A stretch of 64,000 nucleotides of DNA, from contig NZ_LR134338.1 in assembly GCF_900637055.1 (NCBI RefSeq), positions 6,101,501 to 6,165,500 of the forward strand. Reading direction: 5' to 3'. The notes under the pieces were generated by a model. It saw only the letters and a program-made list of their open reading frames with translations, made no database searches and had not been told where the DNA came from. Position numbers and translations under genes: made by a program. Of this stretch, positions 1 to 10,363 are shown piece by piece; the first letter of the stretch is position 1, and every line of letters begins with the position of its first letter. This DNA comes from Brevibacillus brevis (GTDB lineage: Bacteria; Bacillota; Bacilli; Brevibacillales; Brevibacillaceae).

Positions 1-1534
1 CAATCTGCAACCACGCTGCCGCGTGCTCACTGCCTTCCCCAAAAATGCTCGTGATTGCCGTCCCTGTGTTCGTTGACAACAACCAATCAGAGAGTAATGG
101 CGCGTACGGTGTATTCACAAAGCCTGCGACAACCGCAAGCAATGCCAAGACCAAGAGCGGTCCTGTCATGACTCTTGGAGATTCGTGCGCTTCGTGCTTG
201 CCACGTGCCTTCCCTGCGAATGTCAGGAAGAACAGACGGAACATATAGAATGCGGTAAAGAATGCTGCTAAGAGCGCGATGAACAGCAAATCGTAGCGAT
301 GTGCTCCGTAAACAGCCCCCAGGATCGCTTCTTTCGACCAGAAACCAGCAAACGGAAAGATCCCTGCAATCGCCAAGCAACCGATCAAGAAAGTCAAAGC
401 GGTGATCGGCATCTTTTTCCACAAGCCACCCATTTCAAATACATCCTGCGTATGTACCGCATGAATGACACTACCTGCTCCAAGGAAGAGCAGTGCTTTA
501 AAAAAGGCGTGCGTCATCAAATGGAAGGAACCCGCTACATAACCAGCAGCACCAGCTACACCCAATGCCAGCATCATGTACCCGAGCTGACTGACTGTGG
601 AATAAGCCAAGACACGCTTGATATCCCGTTGGGTCAGGCCGATCGAAGCTGCAAATATGGCGGTGAATCCTCCTACATACGCCACCACTGTCAAAGCCGT
701 ATCGGATGCGATAAACAGCGGATAGGTAGCAGCGACCAAATAAACACCAGCCGCGACCATCGTTGCCGCGTGAATTAATGCAGACACAGGTGTTGGACCT
801 TCCATAGCATCAGGCAACCACGTATGAAGCGGAAATTGACCTGATTTTCCCATGGCCCCAACGAAAATGAGGATTGCCGCGAGCGTAATCATCCACGGTT
901 CCAGTCGTCCGAGTGCGATACTCTCAAAAATCGCACTGTACTCGAAACTTCCGGTCCACCAGAACAACAGACATATCCCGATGAACAGACCAAGGTCACC
1001 GATGCGCGTAACGATAAAAGCCTTTTTGGCTGCTGCTTTTGCCTCTTTCTTGAAGTAGTAGTAGCCAACGAGCAGGAAGGAGCATACCCCGACCAGCTCC
1101 CAGAAAATATATACTTGCAACAAATTTGGCGAGATGACTAATCCCAGCATGGAGAACGTGAACAGCGCCAGGTATTGATAGAACACCGGAAAGCGTTCAT
1201 CCCCATGCATGTAGCCCTTGGAATAGATTTGGACCAACAGACTGACCAATGTCACAATGACGAGCATCATGGCATTCAGCGGATTCACTTCGAATCCCAT
1301 GTTGATCACGATATCGCCAATATGCAGCCAATCTATCACATAATTGTAATCGGTTCCCCCACCCTGGAATCTCTCCCAGAAGATGAGCACTGCGATTCCA
1401 AAAGAAACAGCCGTCAGGGTAATGCCCACTATGGCCGCTCCTTCTTTCAATTGGCGACCAAATGAGACGATCACGATGAAAGCAAGAAGCGGAAACAGAG
1501 GGATCAGCCAGGCATAGTGCATTAGAGTATCCAT
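1..1534 (-). CDS. nuoL: NADH-quinone oxidoreductase subunit L (partial, 3' end outside window)
   Basis: Antiporter-like membrane subunit of complex I that takes part in proton translocation. The minus-strand frame starts at the ATG at 1532-1534 and stays open to the window edge (about 511 codons), so the C-terminal part is missing. The start MDTLMHYAWLIP is followed by many hydrophobic helices and by NuoL-like stretches such as FWELVGVCSFLLVGYYYF, MGKSGQFPLHTWLPDAMEGP and SALIHAATMVAAGVYL, which carry the conserved Lys and His of the proton channel. It is the last subunit visible in the nuo operon, 27 bases after nuoK; nuoM and nuoN would be expected just outside the window. Identity is certain; completeness cannot be judged. 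Confidence 0.96.
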   Translation of the reverse strand, partial: MDTLMHYAWLIPLFPLLAFIVIVSFGRQLKEGAAIVGITLTAVSFGIAVLIFWERFQGGGTDYNYVIDWLHIGDIVINMGFEVNPLNAMMLVIVTLVSLLVQIYSKGYMHGDERFPVFYQYLALFTFSMLGLVISPNLLQVYIFWELVGVCSFLLVGYYYFKKEAKAAAKKAFIVTRIGDLGLFIGICLLFWWTGSFEYSAIFESIALGRLEPWMITLAAILIFVGAMGKSGQFPLHTWLPDAMEGPTPVSALIHAATMVAAGVYLVAATYPLFIASDTALTVVAYVGGFTAIFAASIGLTQRDIKRVLAYSTVSQLGYMMLALGVAGAAGYVAGSFHLMTHAFFKALLFLGAGSVIHAVHTQDVFEMGGLWKKMPITALTFLIGCLAIAGIFPFAGFWSKEAILGAVYGAHRYDLLFIALLAAFFTAFYMFRLFFLTFAGKARGKHEAHESPRVMTGPLLVLALLAVVAGFVNTPYAPLLSDWLLSTNTGTAITSIFGEGSEHAAAWLQI

Positions 1535-1561
1535 CTTTGTCCTCCTTTTCAGGTTTCCCTC

Positions 1562-1873
1562 TTATCGTTTCATTTGGTCCATTTCATCTACGTTCACGGT
1601 CTCCTTGTTGCGGTATAGCGCAATCAGAATCGCTAACCCTACGGCAACCTCGGCAGCTGCAACCGTCATCGTGAACAAGGTGAAGATTTGTCCCGTCACG
1701 GATGGATACAGTCCGAATTTGGAAAAGGCGACCAGGTTAATATTTACAGCATTCAGCATCAGCTCGATTGATAACAGGACGACGACTGCATTTCGCTTCG
1801 TCAATGCGCCGTACAAGCCTACACAAAAGAGAATCAGCGCGACCATTAAGTAGGAGGAAATGCTTACAGTCAT
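1562..1873 (-). CDS. nuoK: NADH-quinone oxidoreductase subunit K
   Basis: Small membrane subunit of complex I, related to MrpC antiporter subunits. The 103-residue length is normal for NuoK, with three hydrophobic helices. The family segment [20 protein letters not shown] carries the conserved membrane Glu, and [17 protein letters not shown] carries the second Glu. The start overlaps the end of nuoJ by four bases (ATGA), which points to translational coupling. Confidence 0.97.
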   Translation of the reverse strand: MTVSISSYLMVALILFCVGLYGALTKRNAVVVLLSIELMLNAVNINLVAFSKFGLYPSVTGQIFTLFTMTVAAAEVAVGLAILIALYRNKETVNVDEMDQMKR

Positions 1874-2379
1874 TCGTTATCCCCCTCCTTTTTCGCCATG
1901 ACGATCGCACCGACCAACGCGACCAACAACAAAACAGACAATAGCTCAAATGGTATGACGAATTTGGTGAATACTTCGATACCGATTTCTTTTGCATTGT
2001 TTACAGGAGCCTCTGCAGGTGGCGGTGGCGCAGGCCACGGTGTATTTTGCACACCCCAGAACAATAATCCGAACAGAACGATTACGAAGAGCAGGATAAA
2101 ACGGTTTTTCCATGTCCGGCCTGTTCCCTCATCATTCGCATCGTGCTTGGTCAGCATGATTCCAAAGAGCATCAGAATGGAGATAGCCCCTGAATAAACC
2201 AGAATTTGTGCGACCCCGACGAACTCCGCTCCCAGCAAAACAAAGAGACCTGCAATGCTGATAAACGTAACGCCCAATGAGATAACCATGTGGACGACGC
2301 GCGTAAAGCTGATCATAAACACCGCGCCACCGATCGTCAGAAGAGACAGGATAAAAAAGGCAACGAATTCGCCTGTCAT
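1870..2379 (-). CDS. nuoJ: NADH-quinone oxidoreductase subunit J
   Basis: Membrane subunit of complex I, 169 residues, five predicted helices. The segment [22 protein letters not shown] is the typical NuoJ helix 3 that forms the pi-bulge region. A GGAGGAG ribosome site lies at the very end of nuoI, seven bases before the ATG. A Pro/Ala-rich loop (APPPPAEAP) sits before the last helix. It overlaps nuoK by four bases. Confidence 0.97.
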   Translation of the reverse strand: MTGEFVAFFILSLLTIGGAVFMISFTRVVHMVISLGVTFISIAGLFVLLGAEFVGVAQILVYSGAISILMLFGIMLTKHDANDEGTGRTWKNRFILLFVIVLFGLLFWGVQNTPWPAPPPPAEAPVNNAKEIGIEVFTKFVIPFELLSVLLLVALVGAIVMAKKEGDNE

Positions 2380-2380
2380 A

Positions 2381-2794
2381 CTAATTCTCCTCCCTGACGT
2401 TCGTATTGTTGTCGTCGAGCCATTTCAAGTTCTTATACAATTCATCCCGGCTATAGGCAGCCAGTTCGAAGTTGTTTGTCATGACAATCGCTTCTGTCGG
2501 ACAAACCTCTGTGCACAGATCGCATAGAATGCACAGCTCAAAATTGATATCGTACGTATCGATAATCTTTCCCTTTTTCTCCGGATCAGGATGGGGCTTC
2601 CCTGTCAGTTGAATACACTCCGTCGGACAAATGCGTGCGCATTGGTTGCAGACGATGCATTTTTCAGGAGAAAAGTGCTGAATACCGCGAAAGCGAGGCG
2701 GCATTGGAAAGGGCACATCCGGATAGAAGTGGGTTACTTTTTTCTCCGTGAGCTTTTTAAATGTATACCCCAGGCCTTTGGCCAGTCCTAGCAT
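2381..2794 (-). CDS. nuoI: NADH-quinone oxidoreductase subunit I (8Fe ferredoxin-like)
   Basis: Peripheral-arm subunit that carries the two [4Fe-4S] clusters N6a and N6b. Two CxxCxxCxxxCP motifs are visible: CIVCNQCARICP and CILCDLCTEVCP. I prefer the ATG at 2794 (137 residues) because the upstream in-frame GTG at 2803 lies inside the ribosome site (GAGGGGTG). The gene ends one base before nuoJ. It is separated from nuoH by about 135 bases that hold a small repeat, the longest gap in the operon. Confidence 0.96.
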   Translation of the reverse strand: MLGLAKGLGYTFKKLTEKKVTHFYPDVPFPMPPRFRGIQHFSPEKCIVCNQCARICPTECIQLTGKPHPDPEKKGKIIDTYDINFELCILCDLCTEVCPTEAIVMTNNFELAAYSRDELYKNLKWLDDNNTNVREEN

Positions 2795-2852
2795 GTGTGT
2801 CACCCCTCAGGATTTGAGAACTTGGCTGCACCACGTTTTTGATGAAAGCAAG

Positions 2853-2883
2853 CTTTTGGCGAAGCAAGCCTATGGCGAAGCCT
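2853..2883. repeat. short intercistronic repeat with TGGCGAAGC units
   Basis: In the gap between nuoH and nuoI the block TTTTGGCGAAGC is followed by TATGGCGAAGCC, giving a direct repeat of TGGCGAAGC and a local GGC-ttc-GCC palindrome. A similar combination, CTTTTGGCG then GGCGAAGCCT, occurs at 39632-39652 upstream of prfA. It could be a small dispersed palindromic repeat or an RNA processing site. I see no open frame here. Confidence 0.4.
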
Positions 2884-2929
2884 GCGCTATGAAAACAGTG
2901 GAACGTAGTCGTTTTCGATCAAGTCGCTA

Positions 2930-3937
2930 CTAGAACATGCCATTTTGGTAAGAAACCACTACGGCTGTGAGCAGGATGTTGAACAATGCCACGGGCAACA
3001 GCACTTTCCAGGCAAACGACATCAGTTGATCGACACGTAAGCGCGGCATCGTGGCGCGAATCCAAAACTGGAGGAAGACGTAAACAGAAAATTTAAGGAT
3101 AAACCAAACGATTCCCGGAATGAAGTCCAGCGATGGATGAATCGGCAACCATCCACCAAAAAAGAGAATCGTGATCAAGGCACCCATCCCGAACATGTAT
3201 ACATACTCAGCCAGCATGAACATCGCAAAGCGGAAACCCGAATACTCGACGTGGTAACCGCCAACGAGCTCCGACTCTGCTTCTGGCAAGTCAAACGGCG
3301 TACGGTTCAGCTCAGCCTGGGCAGCAATGATAAATACAACAAATCCGATAAACTGCGGAACAATATTCCAGACATCCTGCTGTGCATTGACAATATCCTC
3401 GAGATTCATGCTGCCCGTCAATAGAACGATACCCACCACGGACATGACCAGCGGTACTTCATAGCTGATCATCTGCGCAGCGGAGCGGAGACCCCCGATC
3501 AGCGAGTACTTGTTATTCGAGGCCCAGCCAGCCGTGATCACGCCTAATACGGTGATCCCAGACAAGGCGATATAGTACAACAGCCCTATTCCCAGATCAG
3601 CGAACCGAATGCTCTCCGAAAAAGGCATGACCGCCAATACAGCGAAAGCAGGGGCATAGGCCAATATTGGTGCTAGAGTGAACAACGCTTTGTCAGCGTG
3701 CTGCGGACGGACATCTTCCTTTAATAGCAGCTTGGCAACATCCGCAACCGTCTGGAGAAGTCCCAATGGTCCTACTCGATTCGGCCCGATGCGCAGCTGC
3801 ATCCACCCAATCACTTTACGCTCAAAGTAAATGGCGTACGTAACGAATCCCAACACGACTGCAAGCAGTAATACTGCCGCTACGATAAACCAAAGCGTGG
3901 TCCCCCATGAAGGGGCTTGCTGCAAGAGAGTATTCAT
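2930..3937 (-). CDS. nuoH: NADH-quinone oxidoreductase subunit H
   Basis: Membrane subunit that forms part of the quinone cavity at the junction with the peripheral arm. 335 residues from the ATG at 3937, whose A is also the last base of the nuoD stop (TGATG). The ribosome site GGGGAGG lies within the end of nuoD. Family hallmarks are ERKVIGWMQLRIGPNRVGP near the N-terminus, the acidic loop FDLPEAESELVGGYHVEYSG, and WIRATMPRLRVDQLM near the end. About eight hydrophobic helices are present. Confidence 0.97.
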   Translation of the reverse strand: MNTLLQQAPSWGTTLWFIVAAVLLLAVVLGFVTYAIYFERKVIGWMQLRIGPNRVGPLGLLQTVADVAKLLLKEDVRPQHADKALFTLAPILAYAPAFAVLAVMPFSESIRFADLGIGLLYYIALSGITVLGVITAGWASNNKYSLIGGLRSAAQMISYEVPLVMSVVGIVLLTGSMNLEDIVNAQQDVWNIVPQFIGFVVFIIAAQAELNRTPFDLPEAESELVGGYHVEYSGFRFAMFMLAEYVYMFGMGALITILFFGGWLPIHPSLDFIPGIVWFILKFSVYVFLQFWIRATMPRLRVDQLMSFAWKVLLPVALFNILLTAVVVSYQNGMF

Positions 3938-5085
3938 CAACAGTCAACCTCCCCGAGCACGATGTCGATACTGCCCAGAATGGCAACCATGTTCGCGAGG
4001 TTTTCCCCCTGCAACAGCTTAGGCAGAATTTGCAGATTGGTAAACGAAGGCCGTCTGAACTTCAATCTCCACGGTTTATCCTTGCCTTGACTGGCAATGT
4101 AGCAGCCAATTTCTCCCCGCGGTGACTCAATGCGCACATAAGTCTCCCCAGCAGGCGGGCGAATCACACGTGGTACTTTCCCCATGACTTCGCCTTCACT
4201 CGGAAACTGCTCCAATGCCTGCTCAAGAATTCGCAGTGATTGCTCAATTTCAGCCATGCGCAGATGATAGCGCGCCATGCAATCTCCCTCGGTTGCTGTC
4301 GGCACATCAAATTCAAAACGATCGTAAATGCAATACGGTTCGTCCTTGCGCAGGTCCCATTTGACACCTGTCGAGCGGAGCATGACACCTGATAGCGAGT
4401 AATCCAATGCCGTTTTTGTATCGAACTTTCCAATCCCTCTGAGACGGTTGATAAAAATCTCATTCCCTGTCACCAGCTGGTGGTAGTTATTCAATTCTTT
4501 CTTCATGTACTGGACAAATTCTTTGGCTTTGTCGATCCAGCCAGGAGGTGCATCCCATTTTACTCCGCCTACGCGCATGTAGTTAAATGTCATCCGCGCC
4601 CCGCACAGCTCATTAAACAAATCCAGGATCGTCTCCCGATCACGGAATGCATACAGGAAGGGCCCCATCGCACCAATGTCCAAAAGATACGTTCCCCACC
4701 AAACCAAATGGCTGGCCACCCGGTTCAGTTCCATTGCGATCAATCGCAGAAACTGAGCTCGTTCTGGAATCTCCAACCCCATCATCGTTTCTACTGCATG
4801 GCAGAGAACGTAGTTGTTGGTCATGGCGGACACGTAGTCCATACGGTCTGTATAGGGAATAATTTGTGTATAGGTCAAGTTTTCTGCCAGCTTCTCAGTA
4901 CCACGATGCAGGTAGCCCATCACCGGAATCGCTTCTTTAATGGTTTCCCCATCGATTTTTACTACCAAGCGAAATACCCCGTGTGTACTCGGATGCTGTG
5001 GACCTACGTTTAATAACATCTCTTCCGTACGAAGTCCTGTTTCAGAAGAGGTATCAACATGAGTCGTGAGGATGTTATGGTTCAT
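3937..5085 (-). CDS. nuoD: NADH-quinone oxidoreductase subunit D
   Basis: Quinone-site subunit of the peripheral arm, 382 residues, separate from NuoC as in most Gram-positives. The segment NVGPQHPSTHGVFRL holds the quinone-interacting His loop, and MGYLHRGTEKLAEN and the C-terminal GSIDIVLGEVD are typical. The ribosome site GAGGAGG lies at the 3' end of nuoC, close before the ATG. It overlaps the start of nuoH by one base. Confidence 0.97.
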   Translation of the reverse strand: MNHNILTTHVDTSSETGLRTEEMLLNVGPQHPSTHGVFRLVVKIDGETIKEAIPVMGYLHRGTEKLAENLTYTQIIPYTDRMDYVSAMTNNYVLCHAVETMMGLEIPERAQFLRLIAMELNRVASHLVWWGTYLLDIGAMGPFLYAFRDRETILDLFNELCGARMTFNYMRVGGVKWDAPPGWIDKAKEFVQYMKKELNNYHQLVTGNEIFINRLRGIGKFDTKTALDYSLSGVMLRSTGVKWDLRKDEPYCIYDRFEFDVPTATEGDCMARYHLRMAEIEQSLRILEQALEQFPSEGEVMGKVPRVIRPPAGETYVRIESPRGEIGCYIASQGKDKPWRLKFRRPSFTNLQILPKLLQGENLANMVAILGSIDIVLGEVDC

Positions 5086-5088
5086 CTG

Positions 5089-6348
5089 CTAAACCTCCTC
5101 GTCGTATTGCACATAATCTTTGCGCAGTGGATACCCAACCCAATCATCCGGCAACAGGATTCGACGTAAATCCTTATGTCCCGGGAAATGAATACCCAAA
5201 AGGTCAAAAGTCTCTCTTTCATTCCAATTTGCCCCATGCCAGAGGTCCATTACAGAAGCAACTTTTGACTCTTCTCTGCTCGTTTTGACCTTTACTGCCA
5301 AGCTTTGGCGATTTTTGTAGGAATAAAAGTGGTAGTATACCTCCAGGCGATCCTCGTAATCGACACCGTGAAGATCGGACAGGTACTCAAAGCTCAATTG
5401 CTCGTCATCTCTTAAAAATTGGGCAACTTGATGCCAACGCTCGTTTTGAATGGTGAGGGTCGGAACTTCCTTTCCCAGCTCGTTAATATACGAAGCCTCG
5501 ATGACTTCCTGTCCAAATGCTTCGGAAATTCGTGACACGTATTTATCAAGATAGGGCTGGTTTTTGGAAGGTGCTTTTGGCACTTCCTCTGCCGGAGCCT
5601 CATCCCCACTCGCTTGCGCTGCTTTTGCCTTCGCTGCTGCTGCGGCGGCGGCTTTGGCTTTTGCGGCAGCTGCGGCCTTTGCCTTGGCGTCATCATCACC
5701 GGAATCATCGCCGCCTGCTTCACGTGCGGCTTTTGCCTTAGCAGCGGCTGCTGCGGCAGCCTTGGCTTTTGCGGCAGCTGCGGCCTTCGCCTTGGCATCC
5801 GCATCTGGAACTGAATCAGCTGTATCGGCTCCGTTTTCCGCGGCTTCTTTTGCTTCCTTCACTGCTTTTGCCTTGGCTAGTGCTTCTGCGGCAGCGGCTT
5901 TCTTGGCTGCGGCTTTTTCCTCAGGCGTCATTTCGGTCACAGGCTTTGTTGGTGGTGGGGAAGTTTCTGCTTGTTCCTTCGCTGCTTTTGCTTTGGCAAT
6001 CGCTTCGGCCGCTGCGGCTTTTTCTTCCGGCGTCATTTCCGACACAGGCTTTGCTGGTGGTGAAGCAGCTTCTGTCTGTTCCTTCGCCGCTTTTGCCTTG
6101 GCAATCGCTTCGGCCGCTGCTGCTTTCTTCGCTGCGGCTTTTTCCTCAGGTGTCATTTCTGACACAGGTTTTGCTTCCGGAGCAGAGACTTCCTCTTGTG
6201 GCTCTTGAGATGCCTCTACTGGGCTCGCCTCTTGGGAAGCCTGCGCTTCCTGTTCTCTTAATTTTCGCAAAGCTTCGGCCTTGGCACGGGCTTCAGCCGC
6301 TGCCGCTGTCTTTTCCTCCGGCGTCGGCTTGCGTTTCTCGTCGCTCAT
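5089..6348 (-). CDS. nuoC: NADH-quinone oxidoreductase subunit C with long Ala/Lys-rich N-terminal extension
   Basis: 419 residues. The C-terminal part from about residue 265 ([17 protein letters not shown] onward) is the usual 30-kDa subunit domain, with [22 protein letters not shown] and [12 protein letters not shown] near the end. The first about 260 residues are low-complexity: three copies of a unit built on MTPEEKAAA(KK)[12 protein letters not shown], each preceded by KPVSE or KPVTE, then runs of [18 protein letters not shown]. This should form a long charged helix or a flexible tail. The start overlaps the nuoB stop (ATGA). Extended NuoC proteins are known in Bacillales; the role of the tail is not known to me. 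The extended frame is continuous with no stop. Confidence 0.93.
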   Translation of the reverse strand: MSDEKRKPTPEEKTAAAAEARAKAEALRKLREQEAQASQEASPVEASQEPQEEVSAPEAKPVSEMTPEEKAAAKKAAAAEAIAKAKAAKEQTEAASPPAKPVSEMTPEEKAAAAEAIAKAKAAKEQAETSPPPTKPVTEMTPEEKAAAKKAAAAEALAKAKAVKEAKEAAENGADTADSVPDADAKAKAAAAAKAKAAAAAAAKAKAAREAGGDDSGDDDAKAKAAAAAKAKAAAAAAAKAKAAQASGDEAPAEEVPKAPSKNQPYLDKYVSRISEAFGQEVIEASYINELGKEVPTLTIQNERWHQVAQFLRDDEQLSFEYLSDLHGVDYEDRLEVYYHFYSYKNRQSLAVKVKTSREESKVASVMDLWHGANWNERETFDLLGIHFPGHKDLRRILLPDDWVGYPLRKDYVQYDEEV

Positions 6349-6863
6349 AGATTGGTCACCTGCTTCCCAGTCTTCGCTTCGTAACGGATTTTTTCTTGGA
6401 GCTTATTGATTCCGTAGATCAAAGCGGCAGGGTTTGGCGGACAACCCGGAATATATACGTCGACAGGCACAATCTGGTCTACACCTTTTACCACGCTGTA
6501 CGAGCGCACGTACGGACCTCCCGCTGTCGCACAGGAGCCCATGGCAATCACCCACTTTGGTTCAGGCATTTGATCATACAGCCTGCGCAGTAGTGGTGCC
6601 ATCTTTTTCGTGACGGTTCCAGCTACGATCATGACATCAGATTGCCTTGGGGATGCTCGAAAAATAACGCCGAACCGGTCGAGGTCATAACGCGCTCCAC
6701 CCGTTCCCATCATCTCGATCGCGCAACAGGCCAAGCCAAAGGTTAACGGCCACAACGAGTTGCTGCGAACCCATCCCTTCACTGTTTCCAATGTCGTAAA
6801 CATGACGTTGCGATTCAATTCCTCTTGCAATTCAGGCGCAATGCTTGTCAGGTCTAGTTCCAT
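6345..6863 (-). CDS. nuoB: NADH-quinone oxidoreductase subunit B
   Basis: Peripheral-arm subunit that carries cluster N2. I choose the ATG at 6863 (172 residues, [15 protein letters not shown]) since the longer frame to 6974 would run deep into nuoA. Cluster ligands appear as the CC pair in [12 protein letters not shown], then [11 protein letters not shown] and [12 protein letters not shown]. It overlaps the end of nuoA by about ten bases and the start of nuoC by four. Confidence 0.97.
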   Translation of the reverse strand: MELDLTSIAPELQEELNRNVMFTTLETVKGWVRSNSLWPLTFGLACCAIEMMGTGGARYDLDRFGVIFRASPRQSDVMIVAGTVTKKMAPLLRRLYDQMPEPKWVIAMGSCATAGGPYVRSYSVVKGVDQIVPVDVYIPGCPPNPAALIYGINKLQEKIRYEAKTGKQVTNL

Positions 6864-7225
6864 TCCAGCACCTTCTTTCTCCACGCGTAAATCAATCCTA
6901 CGACGAGCAAGGATATAAAGATGACCATCTCGACTAAGGCAAAGAGCCCCAGTTCTTTGTAAGCGACGGCCCACGGATACAGAAAGAGTGTTTCTACATC
7001 AAAGATGACAAACATGAGGGCAAAGATGTAATACTTCACGTTGAAACGCACCCAACTGTCACCAACAGGAATGTTACCGCTTTCATAAGTAGTTTGCTTC
7101 TCCCGTGTCGGTTTCTTTGGACGAAGCAATGGACCAACAAAACTGACTGTAGCCACGGGCAACAACACACCTAGAATCAAAAAGATCGCGACAATCACAT
7201 AATTGTTGGTATAGATGTCACTCAC
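6854..7225 (-). CDS. nuoA: NADH-quinone oxidoreductase subunit A
   Basis: First gene of the operon; membrane subunit with three helices (family length about 120). The best start is the GTG at 7225, giving [12 protein letters not shown] and 123 residues, because GGAGGG lies seven bases before it; the longer frame to 7300 adds unconserved residues. The segments [13 protein letters not shown] and [16 protein letters not shown] are characteristic, the latter with the conserved acidic pair in the membrane. Confidence 0.95.
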   Translation of the reverse strand: MSDIYTNNYVIVAIFLILGVLLPVATVSFVGPLLRPKKPTREKQTTYESGNIPVGDSWVRFNVKYYIFALMFVIFDVETLFLYPWAVAYKELGLFALVEMVIFISLLVVGLIYAWRKKVLEWN

Positions 7226-7369
7226 CCACGTTCCCTCCGCTCTTGAGAAAGGTATGAATCGTCTTGCGCTGTCCTCCAGAAGAAGTCGAGACTCCCTCAA
7301 AAGGGTACTGCTCGCAGCATCAAGGTGTAGGTATGAACGCTGTCGCTGCTAGAAAAAAATACCTTTATC

Positions 7370-7399
7370 ATTATAGCAAATTGCCAATAGGGTGTCTAA
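7370..7399 (-). promoter_or_regulatory. probable sigma-A promoter of the nuo operon
   Basis: Reading the minus strand, TTAGAC and a perfect TATAAT are separated by 18 bases, about 145 bases before the nuoA GTG. It lies between the terminator of the upstream gene and nuoA. Confidence 0.6.
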
Positions 7400-7430
7400 C
7401 GAAAGCCTTCCTTTTGTGCCATATAAAGGG

Positions 7431-7463
7431 AAAAAACCCAGGGATTTCTCCCTGAGTTTTTCC
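7431..7463 (-). terminator. terminator after the gene at 7518-8258
   Basis: On the minus strand CTCAGGGA, a four-base loop and TCCCTGGG are followed by TTTTTT. It separates the unrecognised gene from the nuo promoter. Confidence 0.75.
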
Positions 7464-7517
7464 AGCATAGTATGATGACCAAACGAATATGCCCGTCTGG
7501 CTCTCTTATTCTCTTAA

Positions 7518-8258
7518 TTATTGAACGTTGTTTGAAAATTGCTGTCCGAGGAAGTCCTCGTAAATTCGCTCCCATACAATCGTGAAGTTCATCTTCTCGT
7601 CTTCTGGGATCTCCAGCATATTTTCAATCGCATCTTCCATATATGGAGTCAGCTTGATCAGAACCTCTGCCAGCATCTGGTCATTGGTGTTCAGCAATTG
7701 CTTCATTTCTGCTTTGGACATGCTGAACGTATTTTCTTCTTCCTCGTGCAGCTTCATCACGAGGCGGCTAAACATCGGATGAACCAATGCTTCCAGTTTA
7801 ACATGAGCCAATGCAAGAGATTCTGCTTCACTCAACTTGAACAACTCAGATGCATCTGGGAACGGATAAACCGGTACATCCCAAGCATCTCCATTATCAA
7901 TTACCAGACCCCACTTCACGAAAAGCCCAATCGCTTCATCAAGAGATGTCGGATATGCATAATCGGAACGGCTCATGAACGCTTTGAATCTGTTCAAGAG
8001 GTTCACGTAGCCTTTGAAATCTGCTTCAGACTTAAAGCCTTCTTGAACAGGCTCGGTGAATGTGCCTTTCAATGCATCGAACTCGTCCAGAGCTTTTCTC
8101 ATTTCTTCTTTTGTCTCATGCTTCGTTACTACATAGCACATTGCCTGGAAAAGAACATTCATTTCATGAGATAGCACGCTTGTCCAGCCATTAGCCGCAA
8201 AGCTGCTAGGAATCACTACGCCATCTTGATTGTGGCGGATATCGCGAACGGTTTGCAT
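7518..8258 (-). CDS. unrecognised 246-residue cytoplasmic protein
   Basis: I do not recognise this protein. The ATG at 8258 is preferred (GGAGAG eight bases upstream); an in-frame TTG sits one codon before it. It has no signal peptide or membrane helix and is acidic, with a Leu/Glu-rich, probably helical C-terminal half (residues about 150-240, including LHEEEENTFSMSKAEMKQLL). It has no obvious metal or nucleotide motif. It is a single-gene unit between nuo and atp with its own terminator (7431-7463) and a possible promoter near 8350. The two flanking operons are respiratory, but nothing in the sequence ties this protein to them. Confidence 0.75.
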   Translation of the reverse strand: MQTVRDIRHNQDGVVIPSSFAANGWTSVLSHEMNVLFQAMCYVVTKHETKEEMRKALDEFDALKGTFTEPVQEGFKSEADFKGYVNLLNRFKAFMSRSDYAYPTSLDEAIGLFVKWGLVIDNGDAWDVPVYPFPDASELFKLSEAESLALAHVKLEALVHPMFSRLVMKLHEEEENTFSMSKAEMKQLLNTNDQMLAEVLIKLTPYMEDAIENMLEIPEDEKMNFTIVWERIYEDFLGQQFSNNVQ

Positions 8259-8349
8259 CAATTACACTCTCCTTTAATCCCAATAGCCAATGCCGCTTTT
8301 TCCCGCTGTTTTTCATGCTAACGTAGCTCGTCGGCAGGGCATTAGGTCT

Positions 8350-8380
8350 ATTATACACAGAAACATTAGGCAATTACCAA
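8350..8380 (-). promoter_or_regulatory. possible promoter of the gene at 7518-8258
   Basis: On the minus strand TATAAT at 8350-8355 is preceded after 19 bases by TTGGTA. The -10 is perfect, but the spacing is long. Confidence 0.35.
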
Positions 8381-8433
8381 CTGGAAATATCATGCCCGAT
8401 TTCCATGGCTCATCATTCATCGTCCTATAACCG

Positions 8434-8465
8434 AAAAATCCCCGCAGCCACATGGGCGCGGGGAT
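8434..8465 (-). terminator. terminator of the atp operon
   Basis: On the minus strand ATCCCCGC and GCGGGGAT form an eight-base stem with a 12-base loop, followed by TTTTC. It lies about 15 bases after the atpC stop. Confidence 0.85.
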
Positions 8466-8479
8466 ATCAAGCTTACGCT

Positions 8480-8878
8480 TTACTTCGCTACGTCGAGACG
8501 TGCCATCGCACGTTGCAGCGCGCGTTCTGCACGCTTGACGTCGAGCTCGGCATATTTCTCAGCCAAACGCTTTTCAGCACGCTCTTTCGCTGACTTCGCG
8601 CGTTCAACATCGATGTCTCCCGGCAATTCAGCCGTTTCAGCAAGGATGGTTACTTTATCGCCGCGCACTTCCATGAAGCCGCCGCTTACAGCCATCTTTA
8701 CTTCTTTATCGCCTTCTGTCTTAATCCGAACTGGCGCTGTTTTCAGCGGGGTTACCAACGGCACGTGGTTCGGCATAATACCGATTTCCCCTTGCAAGCC
8801 GCGAGCAATCACCATTTCAGCCTGACCGCTGTAGACAACCCGTTCAGGAGTTACGACTTCAACTGTCATCTTACTCAC
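8480..8878 (-). CDS. atpC: F1Fo ATP synthase epsilon subunit
   Basis: Central-stalk subunit of F1, 132 residues, normal length. The N-terminal beta-sandwich includes MTVEVVTPERVVYSGQAEMV, GEIGIMPNHVPLVTPL and AVSGGFMEVRGDKVTILAE; the C-terminal helical hairpin (about residues 88-132) is rich in Ala, Lys and Glu. The start is the GTG at 8878, eight bases after GGGGAG; an ATG lies three codons later. It is the last gene of the atp operon. Confidence 0.97.
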   Translation of the reverse strand: MSKMTVEVVTPERVVYSGQAEMVIARGLQGEIGIMPNHVPLVTPLKTAPVRIKTEGDKEVKMAVSGGFMEVRGDKVTILAETAELPGDIDVERAKSAKERAEKRLAEKYAELDVKRAERALQRAMARLDVAK

Positions 8879-8905
8879 TTACTCGTCTCCCCTTTCCAGG
8901 GTGTC

Positions 8906-10363
<1,458 letters not shown>

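Noticed and set aside
5564-6208. Ala/Ser-rich plus-strand frames in the nuoC extension
   Set aside because: They are the antisense readings of the Ala/Lys repeat in nuoC and have no ribosome site.
6863-6974. Longer N-terminus for NuoB
   Set aside because: The added 37 residues overlap nuoA in another frame and are not part of the family; MELDLTS is the better start.
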